From Puniceibacterium confluentis (GTDB lineage: Bacteria; Pseudomonadota; Alphaproteobacteria; Rhodobacterales; Rhodobacteraceae), in assembly GCF_007923445.1 (NCBI RefSeq), contig NZ_VOJI01000004.1, positions 124,001 to 188,000 of the forward strand: a stretch of DNA of 64,000 bases, read 5' to 3'. The notes beneath the pieces were generated by a model that had not been told where the DNA came from, made no database searches, and was given only the letters and a program-made list of their open reading frames with translations. Position numbers and translations under genes: made by a program. Below, one piece after another: positions 16,029 through 23,833 of this stretch (positions are counted from its first letter, which is position 1; every line of letters begins with the position of its first letter).

Positions 16029-16862
16029 ATGCGACTTAGGGGAGTACGGGGCAGCCGCAATATCGAAGACCGCCGCCGGATGGGCGGCGGAGGCAAGGCC
16101 GGGATCGGCGGTGTCGGACTGCTGGTGGTTCTGGCGATCGGCTATTTCACCGGCATCGACATCACGCCGGTGCTCAACCAGTTGCCGCAGCAACAATCCA
16201 CCCCGCGCGAACCCACCGCAGGCGAAGAACGCGCGGCGGAATTTTCGGCCCAAGTGCTGGCCACAACCGAAACTGTCTGGGAGCGGATCTTTCCGGAACA
16301 GGTGGGGAAAGATTATACACCGCCGGTGATGGTGCTGTATTCGGGTGTGACCCAGTCCCAATGTGGGGGCGCCAGCGGCGCGACCGGCCCGTTCTACTGC
16401 CCGGCGGACAACAAGGCCTATCTGGACACCGATTTCTTCGCCACGCTCGAGCAACAGCTGGGTGCCAAAGGCGATTTCGCCGCAGCCTACGTGATCGCCC
16501 ACGAGGTGGCGCATCATGTGCAGAACGAACTTGGCATCCTCGGCAAGGTCAACCAGATGCGCCAGTCCGCGTCCGAACGCGAAGCCAATGCGCTGACCGT
16601 GCGGCTGGAATTGCAGGCAGACTGCCTGTCGGGGGTCTGGGCGCAATCCGTCCAAGGCATGCTGGAACCCGGCGACGTGGACGAGGCCCTGAACGCGGCA
16701 AAGCGGATCGGCGATGATTATCTGCAAAAACGCGCAGGCCGGGTGCCACAACCCCACACCTTTACCCACGGCACTTCGGCGCAACGTTCTTCGTGGTTCG
16801 CCAAGGGCTATGAAAGCGGTCAGATGGAATCCTGTGACACATTCGGAGCCGCGGAGTTGTGA
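16029..16862 (+). CDS. Neutral zinc metallopeptidase (YpfJ/KPN_02809 family)
   Basis: A 277-residue membrane-anchored protein. It begins MRLRGVRGSRNIEDRR, has a glycine-rich stretch, then one transmembrane helix (GIGGVGLLVVLAIGYF, about 25-40). The zinc motif HEVAH lies at residues 158-162 within AAAYVIAHEVAHHVQ, with the later glutamate in ELQADCLSGVWA. Cys112/Cys124 and a terminal CDTFG may form disulfides. The family is widespread, but its substrate is unknown. It is followed after 4 nt by the phosphatase-like gene, so the two are likely co-transcribed. Confidence 0.88.
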   Translation: MRLRGVRGSRNIEDRRRMGGGGKAGIGGVGLLVVLAIGYFTGIDITPVLNQLPQQQSTPREPTAGEERAAEFSAQVLATTETVWERIFPEQVGKDYTPPVMVLYSGVTQSQCGGASGATGPFYCPADNKAYLDTDFFATLEQQLGAKGDFAAAYVIAHEVAHHVQNELGILGKVNQMRQSASEREANALTVRLELQADCLSGVWAQSVQGMLEPGDVDEALNAAKRIGDDYLQKRAGRVPQPHTFTHGTSAQRSSWFAKGYESGQMESCDTFGAAEL

Positions 16863-16866
16863 TGAG

Positions 16867-17385
16867 ATGACGATGATGCACGCGGTGCCGGTGGCGGGGG
16901 GAATCCTCGCCATCGCGCCGTTGCCGGGGGCGCAAGGCGACTATGCCGGGGATCTGGAACACATCCGCGGCTGGGCCCCGGCGATTGCGATATCGCTCAC
17001 CACCGAAGCTGAAATGATACCTGTCGGCGCGCGCTTCCTCGGGACGCAGCTACAGGATCAGGGCACGCGCTGGGTGCATCTGCCAATAGATGATTTTGCG
17101 GCGCCCGGTGCGGGCTTTGACGATGCCTGGCCCGAGGTTTCGCGACAGGCGTTGCGGGCACTTGCGGGCGGCGGTCGGGTTCTGGTGCATTGCAGGGGTG
17201 GATGCGGGCGGTCGGGCATGGTTGCGCTGCGGCTGATGATCGAAGCGGGCGAGGCCCCGGACGAGGCGCTGGCGCGGTTGCGAAAGCTGCGGCCCTGCGC
17301 GATCGAAACAGATGCGCAAATGGCCTGGGCGCTGGCGGCACCCCGCGCCCACGCGGTGTTCATGCGGCATCCCAAAGCAAGGTGA
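16867..17385 (+). CDS. Protein tyrosine/dual-specificity phosphatase-like protein
   Basis: The 172-residue product carries the CX5R signature as HCRGGCGRSGMVA, with Cys109 and Arg115. A likely general-acid aspartate lies in LPIDDFAAP (75-76). Cyclin-dependent-kinase-inhibitor-type and DSP-type phosphatases share this architecture; the substrate may be phosphotyrosine or a small phosphoester. ATG 16867 (MTMM) lies 4 nt after the metallopeptidase stop. Several ATG codons crowd the start, so its exact position is uncertain by a few residues. Confidence 0.8.
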   Translation: MTMMHAVPVAGGILAIAPLPGAQGDYAGDLEHIRGWAPAIAISLTTEAEMIPVGARFLGTQLQDQGTRWVHLPIDDFAAPGAGFDDAWPEVSRQALRALAGGGRVLVHCRGGCGRSGMVALRLMIEAGEAPDEALARLRKLRPCAIETDAQMAWALAAPRAHAVFMRHPKAR

Positions 17386-17449
17386 TGACATACATGGTGA
17401 ATCTCGGGCGTCAGCGGTTGCGGCCGGGACATGCCTGCCGGTGCCGGGC

Positions 17450-17471
17450 GCGGATCGCAGCGGCGATCCGC
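17450..17471 (-). terminator. Hairpin downstream of the SRP RNA
   Basis: A perfect 9-bp stem (17450-17458 and 17463-17471, GCGGATCGC and its complement) with a 4-nt loop lies 10 nt beyond the mature 3' end of the SRP RNA. There is no U tract, so a role in 3'-end formation is only suggested. Confidence 0.35.
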
Positions 17472-17480
17472 TTCCAAGGT

Positions 17481-17573
17481 GAGAGGTTGACAACGACCCA
17501 AGCGGGGCTCGTTACGGCTGCTTCCTTCCGGATCTGACCGGGTTGGCGAGGCGCCTGCCCGCGCCAACCCCTC
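17481..17573 (-). ncRNA. ffs: 4.5S signal recognition particle RNA
   Basis: The minus strand contains the near-invariant SRP domain IV sequence as two adjoining parts, GGTCAGATCCGG and AAGGAAGCAGCC (17540-17517). This is the FtsY/Ffh-binding hairpin with its GGAA tetraloop. Flanking arms pair to close a long rod: GAGGGGTTG at the 5' end (17573) with CAACCTCTC at the 3' end (17481). The RNA of about 93 nt binds Ffh and targets membrane-protein ribosomes. A plausible promoter lies directly upstream. Ends are set from the pairing and could be off by a few bases. Confidence 0.92.
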
Positions 17574-17580
17574 GACGGTT

Positions 17581-17609
17581 TACATAATGTGCGTCACTTG
17601 GATTCGCAA
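17581..17609 (-). promoter_or_regulatory. Candidate promoter of ffs
   Basis: On the minus strand TTGCGA (17609-17604), 17 bp, TATGTA (17586-17581), with the -10 element ending 8 nt before the predicted 5' end of the SRP RNA. The position fits well; the hexamers are only partial matches. Confidence 0.4.
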
Positions 17610-17640
17610 CCCGTGCTCTGGGATGTTTCGGCCGGCGGCG

Positions 17641-17979
17641 CTACTGGCGGGCAAAGCCCCCGGGGCATACGAATGTCGCGAATATGCCGTAACATCTGGC
17701 GCGGCGGCTGAATCCGCTGACGGTGACGACCGCGTAGACGATTCGGTCATCATAATGTGTGTCCAGCGCACTTCGGACCAGATCGTAACACGCCCCGGGA
17801 TCCAGGCGGCAGCCCATCAGCGCCAAAGAGGTGGCTGCGTCCTTGCCCTTGATGTCTTCTGTCGCAAGCGCATCCAGTATCACTGCCCGCAATTCGGTTT
17901 CGGCAAGGGCCTCATGCGGACGGGTCAGCCAGGCAGCCAACAGACCGAGGGCCATCAGTAAAGCGAACAGGCGCAGCAT
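17641..17979 (-). CDS. Small secreted protein of unknown function
   Basis: A 112-residue product with a clear signal peptide (MLRLFALLMALGLLAAWL). The mature part contains four cysteines: MGCRLDPGACYDLVRSALD, then ARCYGIFATFVCPGGF near the C-terminus, suggesting two disulfides in the periplasm. I do not recognise the family. ATG 17979 has AGGGTGG just upstream. It ends 68 nt before the SRP RNA in the same orientation, so read-through into ffs is possible. Confidence 0.7.
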   Translation of the reverse strand: MLRLFALLMALGLLAAWLTRPHEALAETELRAVILDALATEDIKGKDAATSLALMGCRLDPGACYDLVRSALDTHYDDRIVYAVVTVSGFSRRARCYGIFATFVCPGGFARQ

Positions 17980-18136
17980 GTGACCACCCTTCCTGTCGAG
18001 CCCCGGCATCGAGTCTCGACTTCGCACCCCGTCACCGGGGAACAGTCCAGACAGAGCACGCGGGCCGGTCAGAGTCGAGTCAGCCTTCTGTTACCCGGGC
18101 ACTGGCCGACATTTCCGCGCCACACGACCGGGGGTC

Positions 18137-18168
18137 AAAAGCGGCCTGCCCGAGCCAGCGGGGCAGGC
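18137..18168 (-). terminator. Terminator of cpdB
   Basis: On the minus strand GCCTGCCC (18168-18161) pairs with GGGCAGGC (18151-18144) and is followed by CGCTTTTGA. It begins about 12 nt after the cpdB stop codon. Confidence 0.7.
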
Positions 18169-18179
18169 TCGCCAAGCAG

Positions 18180-20159
18180 CTACAGCAGGATTCTGAACCG
18201 GGCGTAGCCTTCGGCCGTATCGCCGGCATCTTCCAGTGTCAGGCCAGAAACACCAGCGGCATAGTCACGCGCCTTTGGCCCGGTCTCGAACAGGACCGAG
18301 GTGCCCGGCAAGGGCGCAAAGCTCCAGTTGGAATCGGCCGACGGGTTGATGGTGCCCTGTTCGACGATGTAGCGCACGATCACGTCGCGGTTGGTGTCCG
18401 GTGCCTCGAACACGATGGTATCCCCCAGGGCGCCGGGGAAACTGCCGCCGCCGCTCGCGCGGTAATTGTTGGTGGCCACGATGAATTCGCGGGCCGGATC
18501 GACCGGTGCGCCGTCATAGGTCAGATCGGTGATCCTGTTTGCGCCGGGGTTCGCCAATTCACCCTTGGCGTCGTATTTTGACGGCTGCGACAGGTCGATG
18601 CGGTAGCTGACACCGTCGATCACATCAAAGTTGTAGCTGGGAAACTCGGGATTGAGCAGGGGCTGGTCGGCTTTGCCCGGTGTCACCTGATTGAAGATCC
18701 CCGCAGAGCGTTCCAGCCAGTCCTTGACCTCGGCGCCGGTGATTTTCACCGCACGCACGGTGTTGGGATAGAGGTAGAGGTCGGCAACGTTCTTGATCGC
18801 CACATCGCCCGCCGGCACGTCGGTATAATACTCGGGCCCGCCACGTCCGCCGGCCTTGAACGGCGCGGCGGCCGACAGGATTGGCAGGTCCGCATGGTCG
18901 GTGCCCTGCAACATCTGGGCGATGTACCAGGTCTGCGCGATCGAGACGATCTGCACCGAGGGATCATCCGCCACCAGCGCAAAGTAGGAATGCAGCGGCG
19001 CCGAGGTCTTGCCCACCGCACGGCGGACATAGGCAAGTGTATCGTCGTGGTCCTTCTGGGTGGCGGCCAGCACGGCGGCGTCGCTTTCGACCAGCGCGGT
19101 GATGCTGCGGTCTTCGTTGCGCTGCGAGATCGGACGCGCCTCGGAGGTGGTCGACAGCACCCGCCAGGCGGTGCCGTCACGTTCCAGCAGCAGATCGATC
19201 ACCCCCAGATGACTGCCCCAGAAGCCGCCCATGGCCGCGGGTTTGCCATGAATCGTGCCTTTGGCGACGTCGACGGCGGCATAGCCGTCATAGGTGGGCG
19301 AGGGAAAGACCAGATGGGAATGGCCGGTCATCACCGCGTCGATTCCATCGACTGCAGCCACCGGCACAGAGGCGTTCTCCATCCCGTCGGTGGCCTGCGC
19401 CGCGCCGATTCCGGAATGCGACAGCGCGATGATGATGTCGCAGCCCGCCTCTTTCATTTCCGGAACCCAGGCTTCGGCGGTGGCGACGATGTCGCGGGCC
19501 TGCACGTTGCCTTCGAGGTTCTTGCGGTCCCAGTTCATCACCTGCGGCGGAGTGAAACCGATCACGCCCACGCGGATCGGATGCGCGGTGCCACCGCCGT
19601 CGGTCACCGAGCGGTCAAGGATCACATAGGGTTTGAACAGGGTGGTGTCGTCGCGCGGGCCGGCGCCGGACTTGGTGGCGATATTGGCCAGCACGACCGG
19701 GAAATCCGCACCGGCGGTGGCGTTCATCAGAAAGTCGAGACCATAGTTGAATTCGTGGTTGCCGATGGTGGCGGCGTCATAGCCCAGGGTGTTCATCGCG
19801 GTGATCACCGGGTGCATATCGCCGGCCTTCATCCCGCGCTCGTAGGCGATGTAGTCCCCCAGCGGATTGCCCTGCAGGAAATCGCCGTTGTCCAGCAGCA
19901 GGCTGTTGGTCGCCTCGGCGCGTATGTCGTTGACAATGCTGGCGGTGCGGGCCAGCCCGACCGTGTCCACCGGCTTGTCGGCGTAATAGTCGTAGGGATG
20001 CACATGCACATGCAGGTCGGTTGTCTCGAGCAGCCGCAGATGGGCCTGACCCGGGGCGGCGAACGCGGAATAGGGATGCACGGCGATCAGGGCACCGCCT
20101 GCCGCTGTGCCCGCCAGAAAGGCGCGACGGGTGACGGATGATTGCTGCGAAACTGTCAT
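18180..20159 (-). CDS. cpdB: Periplasmic 2',3'-cyclic-nucleotide 2'-phosphodiesterase/3'-nucleotidase
   Basis: CpdB hydrolyses 2',3'-cyclic nucleotides and 3'-nucleotides in the periplasm for nucleoside and phosphate scavenging. The 659-residue product begins with a twin-arginine signal (VTRRAFLAGTAAGGAL). The metallophosphatase domain has LLETTDLHVHVHPYDY, NGDFLQGNPLGDY and GNHEFNYGLDF, which carry the metal ligands. The C-terminal 5'-nucleotidase domain has NNYRASGGG. ATG 20159 is the Tat start; the open frame extends upstream without homology. It is divergent from nudC, and together with RNase T2 in this window it could salvage external RNA. Confidence 0.9.
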   Translation of the reverse strand: MTVSQQSSVTRRAFLAGTAAGGALIAVHPYSAFAAPGQAHLRLLETTDLHVHVHPYDYYADKPVDTVGLARTASIVNDIRAEATNSLLLDNGDFLQGNPLGDYIAYERGMKAGDMHPVITAMNTLGYDAATIGNHEFNYGLDFLMNATAGADFPVVLANIATKSGAGPRDDTTLFKPYVILDRSVTDGGGTAHPIRVGVIGFTPPQVMNWDRKNLEGNVQARDIVATAEAWVPEMKEAGCDIIIALSHSGIGAAQATDGMENASVPVAAVDGIDAVMTGHSHLVFPSPTYDGYAAVDVAKGTIHGKPAAMGGFWGSHLGVIDLLLERDGTAWRVLSTTSEARPISQRNEDRSITALVESDAAVLAATQKDHDDTLAYVRRAVGKTSAPLHSYFALVADDPSVQIVSIAQTWYIAQMLQGTDHADLPILSAAAPFKAGGRGGPEYYTDVPAGDVAIKNVADLYLYPNTVRAVKITGAEVKDWLERSAGIFNQVTPGKADQPLLNPEFPSYNFDVIDGVSYRIDLSQPSKYDAKGELANPGANRITDLTYDGAPVDPAREFIVATNNYRASGGGSFPGALGDTIVFEAPDTNRDVIVRYIVEQGTINPSADSNWSFAPLPGTSVLFETGPKARDYAAGVSGLTLEDAGDTAEGYARFRILL

Positions 20160-20409
20160 GCTGTACTCCGGGGCGTTGGTTGCTGTGGCAGGATACTCAG
20201 AAATGTGACTCTGGGTACGACAGTTTTGTCTGATGCCAGGCAAAACCGCCAAAACGCCGGAAGTATTGCACAGAGTGCCGCAGCAATACAGTCCCCGGCT
20301 GACCGCACCGGCTGTGGACCGTCGCGCCCGGGCCGGGGGCAGAACCCGTTTGCCACGCCCCGGCGAGCGTGGCATGCAACTGCCGACAGGACAGGTGGCA
20401 GGGAATACA

Positions 20410-21381
20410 ATGCGGCATGCGGAACAGGTGACATTCGGCGGCTCGGATCTGGACCGGGCGGCCGAGTTGCGAAGCGACATACCCGAACTGGCGGCGGGGT
20501 TGCAGCACCCGGACACGCGCACGGTTGTTGTGTGGCGCGGCAAGCCGCTGGTTTCGGGCTGCGATGGCGCGCTGGACCTCGTGCGGCTGCCCCTTGATCA
20601 CCCTGTCCTAGCCGAGGCGCGTGCCGAACCGATCCTGCTGGGCCGCGAAGAGGGCGCCCTGCGCTTCGCGCATGATATCTCGGCCTGGGTTCCCGAGGGA
20701 CAGGATCTGACGCAGCTCGGCGGTTTTTCGGATTCCAGCGAGCAGATGCACCCCGAACTGGACCCCGATCAGCGCTTCAGCGAACTGCGCCGCGTGATGA
20801 CCGGGTTCAGCCCGCGCGACGCCGAACTGGCCGCCAGCGCCAAGGCGATCTTTGCCTGGCACAGCATCCACGGATTTTGCGCCCGTTGCGGCGCAGCCTC
20901 GGACATCGCGTCCGCCGGTTGGCAGAGGATCTGTCCGTCCTGCGGCGCGCATCATTTTCCGCGCACGGATCCGGTGGTGATCATGCTGATCCTGCGGGGA
21001 AATTCCGTGCTGCTGGGCCGCTCGCCCGGCTGGCCGCAGGGCATGTATTCCTGCCTGGCCGGCTTTGTCGAACCCGGCGAGACGATCGAGGCCGCGGTGC
21101 GCCGCGAGGTGTTCGAAGAGGCGGGTGTGCAGGTCGGGGCGGTCGGCTACCTCGCCAGCCAGCCCTGGCCGTTTCCCGCCTCGCTGATGATCGGCTGCCG
21201 CGGCGAGGCGCTGAGCGGTGAGATCAACATCGACCCGGTCGAGATCGAAGACGCCCGCTGGGTCACCCGCGAGGAACTGGCGCTGGCTTTTGCCGGAGAA
21301 CACCCCGAGATCCTGCCGGCGCGCAATGGCGCGATCGCGCATTTCCTGCTGCGCAACTGGCTTGCAGATACTCTCGATTGA
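20410..21381 (+). CDS. nudC: NAD(+) diphosphatase / RNA NAD-decapping Nudix enzyme
   Basis: NudC splits NAD(H) into NMN(H) and AMP and can remove NAD caps from RNA. The 323-residue product has an N-terminal domain, a zinc ribbon with Cys157, Cys160, Cys175 and Cys178, a Nudix box at 218-240 (GFVEPGETIEAAV, REVFEEAGV), and the family-defining SQPWPFPAS at 250-258. ATG 20410 is chosen at the point where homology-like sequence begins; an in-frame ATG 36 nt upstream is possible. A small SRPBCC gene follows 57 nt later. Confidence 0.92.
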   Translation: MRHAEQVTFGGSDLDRAAELRSDIPELAAGLQHPDTRTVVVWRGKPLVSGCDGALDLVRLPLDHPVLAEARAEPILLGREEGALRFAHDISAWVPEGQDLTQLGGFSDSSEQMHPELDPDQRFSELRRVMTGFSPRDAELAASAKAIFAWHSIHGFCARCGAASDIASAGWQRICPSCGAHHFPRTDPVVIMLILRGNSVLLGRSPGWPQGMYSCLAGFVEPGETIEAAVRREVFEEAGVQVGAVGYLASQPWPFPASLMIGCRGEALSGEINIDPVEIEDARWVTREELALAFAGEHPEILPARNGAIAHFLLRNWLADTLD

Positions 21382-21438
21382 GGCAAGACTGCCCCGCAAG
21401 AGCAGGTGACAACAAAAAACGACGATTGGGGTAGACGC

Positions 21439-21906
21439 ATGGAATTCGCCGCCAAGGAAGATGTCGAGGCGCCGTTGGATCAGGTTTTCGCGGAAATGAG
21501 CGATTTTGACATGATCGAACGGTCGGTGATGCGCCACGGAGTCGAAGTCCAGCGCAAGGATCCCGGCTGTGCGCCAAAGGAGGGGTCCGCCTGGACCGCC
21601 CAGTTCCGGTTCCGGGGCAAGACCCGTGACGCCGCCGTCACGCTGACCCGGTACGAGCCGCCGCAGGCTATGGCGTTTCAGACCGTCTCCGGCGGGTTGG
21701 AAGCGCAGACTCGCATCGACCTGGTGGCTCTGTCGCGCAGCCGCACCCGGATCAGCCTCGTGGTCGACCTGCAGCCAAAGACGCTGTCGGCGCGTCTGCT
21801 TGTGCAGTCGATGAAGCTGGCCCGCAGCAACCTGAGCAAGAAATTCCAGCTGCGCGCGGCGGACTATGCCAAAGAGCTCGAGGACCGCCTGAAGCGGCGG
21901 GTCTGA
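21439..21906 (+). CDS. SRPBCC-fold protein
   Basis: The 155-residue product has the pattern of the SRPBCC/START-like helix-grip superfamily: MEFAAKEDVEAPLDQVFAEM at the N-terminus, a central run of beta strands (SAWTAQFRFRGKTRDAAVTL), and a long amphipathic C-terminal helix rich in Lys/Arg. Such proteins bind hydrophobic ligands; no ligand is evident here. It lies 57 nt behind nudC and may share its transcript. Start ATG 21439 has GGGG about 6 nt upstream. Confidence 0.75.
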   Translation: MEFAAKEDVEAPLDQVFAEMSDFDMIERSVMRHGVEVQRKDPGCAPKEGSAWTAQFRFRGKTRDAAVTLTRYEPPQAMAFQTVSGGLEAQTRIDLVALSRSRTRISLVVDLQPKTLSARLLVQSMKLARSNLSKKFQLRAADYAKELEDRLKRRV

Positions 21907-22159
21907 CAGCGCCGCACAGGGCCGGTGCTCCACCGCCTGCGGAATTTTCGTCTGACCGGTTCCGGGGTTGCGACCGGGCCCAAAGCCCGCGCGCACCGCT
22001 CCGATACAGGGCGTGCCGTGGTCCTGGTCGCCGGGGCCTGCGACGCGGCGCACAGGTTCAACGCACAGATTTAATGCAACTGTATTTGGCCTGCGGCAAT
22101 TGAAGTCACGGCATTTCCCTCTAATGTGCCGACAACTGTCGCAAGGGGGCACATCAGCC

Positions 22160-23005
22160 ATGAAATTTCTGAGATACGGGCCACCCGGCGCCGAAAAACC
22201 CGGCCTGCTGGATGCAGAGGGCGGGTTGCGTGATCTTTCTGCCCATGTGCAGGATCTGGCCGGCACGACACTCAGCCCCGAAAGCCTTGGGGCGTTGGCG
22301 GCTCTCGACACTGCGAACCTGCCGCTGGTCGCCGGCAGCCCGCGTATCGGACCCTGTGTCGGCGGGGTGGGCAAGTTCCTGGCGATCGGCCTGAACTATG
22401 CTGACCACGCCGCCGAAGCGGGGATGGACCTGCCGCAGGAGCCGATCGTGTTTTCCAAGGCGACATCCTGCATCGTCGGACCCAATGACGATGTCGAGAT
22501 CCCGCGCGGCTCAAAGGCCACCGACTGGGAGGTCGAGCTGGGTTTCGTGATCGGCAAGACCGCGAAATACGTGACCGAGGCAGAGGCGCTGGAGCATGTC
22601 GCGGGATATTGTGTGATCAATGACGTGAGCGAGCGGGATTTCCAGATACGCCGCTCGGGTCAGTGGATCAAAGGCAAGTCCGCCGACACTTTCGGCCCCA
22701 TCGGCCCCTGGCTGGTGACGCCGGACGAGGTGGGAAATCCGCAGGATCTGGCGCTTTGGCTTTCGGTGAACGGCGCGCGTCGGCAGGACGGCAGCACCCG
22801 GACAATGCATTTCACCGTGGCGCAGATCATCGCGCATCTGTCGCAGTTCATGTCGCTGCATCCCGGAGATGTGATCGCCACCGGCACGCCGCCCGGCGTA
22901 GGCATGGGGATGAAACCCCCTGTGTATCTGAAACCCGGGGATGTGATGGAACTGGGGGTCGCCGGTCTGGGCGTGCAGCGTCAGGCCGTCCGGGCAGCGG
23001 AGTAA
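22160..23005 (+). CDS. Fumarylacetoacetate hydrolase-family protein
   Basis: A 281-residue FAH-family enzyme. It shows FLAIGLNYADHAAEAGM, the metal-site glutamates in DWEVELGFVIGKTAKYV, VINDVSERDFQIRRSGQWIK with the KGKSADTFGPIGPWLV motif, and the HPGDVIATGTPPGVGMG loop. Family members hydrolyse or decarboxylate 2-keto acids (acylpyruvases, fumarylpyruvate hydrolase, 2-keto-3-deoxy-L-fuconate pathway enzymes); the substrate cannot be fixed from sequence. ATG 22160 follows AAGGGGG at about 15 nt. The next gene starts 4 nt after its stop, so it heads a compact three-gene operon. Confidence 0.88.
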   Translation: MKFLRYGPPGAEKPGLLDAEGGLRDLSAHVQDLAGTTLSPESLGALAALDTANLPLVAGSPRIGPCVGGVGKFLAIGLNYADHAAEAGMDLPQEPIVFSKATSCIVGPNDDVEIPRGSKATDWEVELGFVIGKTAKYVTEAEALEHVAGYCVINDVSERDFQIRRSGQWIKGKSADTFGPIGPWLVTPDEVGNPQDLALWLSVNGARRQDGSTRTMHFTVAQIIAHLSQFMSLHPGDVIATGTPPGVGMGMKPPVYLKPGDVMELGVAGLGVQRQAVRAAE

Positions 23006-23008
23006 CGC

Positions 23009-23833
23009 ATGTTTCTTGCACGACAGCTATTGCAGGTTCTGGGCGTATCGGTGTCGCTGATGGCGGCGCTGCCCGCCAAGGCGCATGAATTCTGGATCTC
23101 GCCGGTATTCTATCAGGTGCCGTTCGATTCCACCCTGCTGGCGGACCTGCGGGTCGGGCAAAGCTTTGAGGGCTCGGCCTATCCTTATGTTCCGGCGAAT
23201 TTCACCCGCTTCGACGTTGTGCGCGGTGATGACGTGCTGCCGGTCGAGGGCCGCGCGGGCGACCGGCCGGCATTGAACATGCGGGCGGCGGGTGAGGGTC
23301 TGGCGGTTGTCGTGCATGTGACCAGGGATTATTCGCTGACATATCCCAAGTGGGACACCTTCGTCGAATTCACCAATCACAAGGACATCGCCTGGGCGCA
23401 GGCGCGTCATATCGAGCGCGGGTTCACCCAGGACCGTGTGCGCGAAAGGTACACCCGCTACGCCAAGAGCCTGATCGCCATCGGCAACGGTGCCGGGGCC
23501 GACCGTGAAATGGGGCTGCGCACCGAGATCGTGGCCGGGGCCAACCCTTACACCGACGACCTGTCGAACGGGGTCGCGGTGCAGGTGCTCTACGAGGGGC
23601 AGCCACGTGCCGATGTTCAGGTCGAGCTGTTCGACAAGGCCCCCGGCGCGGCGACGGGCGTTTCCAGCCTGCACCGCACAGATGCCGAGGGGCGGGTGAC
23701 ATTACCGGTTCACGCCGGGCACGAATATCTGGTGGATTCGGTGGTGTTCAATGCGCTGGACGCCGAAGTCGAAGGTGATCACGCATGGGAATCGCTTTGG
23801 GCGTCGCTGACGTTCAAGGTTCCCGACGAGTGA
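23009..23833 (+). CDS. DUF4198 periplasmic protein
   Basis: A 274-residue secreted protein with a signal peptide ending near AALPAKAHEFWISP. The HEFWI motif directly after cleavage is typical of DUF4198, a periplasmic family often linked to metal (nickel/cobalt) uptake. The mature protein is beta-rich, with an Ig-like C-terminal portion (HRTDAEGRVTLPVHAGHEYL). The position is unusual: it is wedged between an FAH-family hydrolase (3-nt gap) and an FAD-linked oxidase (4-nt overlap GTGA). A metal-supply or sensing role for the operon is only a guess. Confidence 0.82.
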   Translation: MFLARQLLQVLGVSVSLMAALPAKAHEFWISPVFYQVPFDSTLLADLRVGQSFEGSAYPYVPANFTRFDVVRGDDVLPVEGRAGDRPALNMRAAGEGLAVVVHVTRDYSLTYPKWDTFVEFTNHKDIAWAQARHIERGFTQDRVRERYTRYAKSLIAIGNGAGADREMGLRTEIVAGANPYTDDLSNGVAVQVLYEGQPRADVQVELFDKAPGAATGVSSLHRTDAEGRVTLPVHAGHEYLVDSVVFNALDAEVEGDHAWESLWASLTFKVPDE

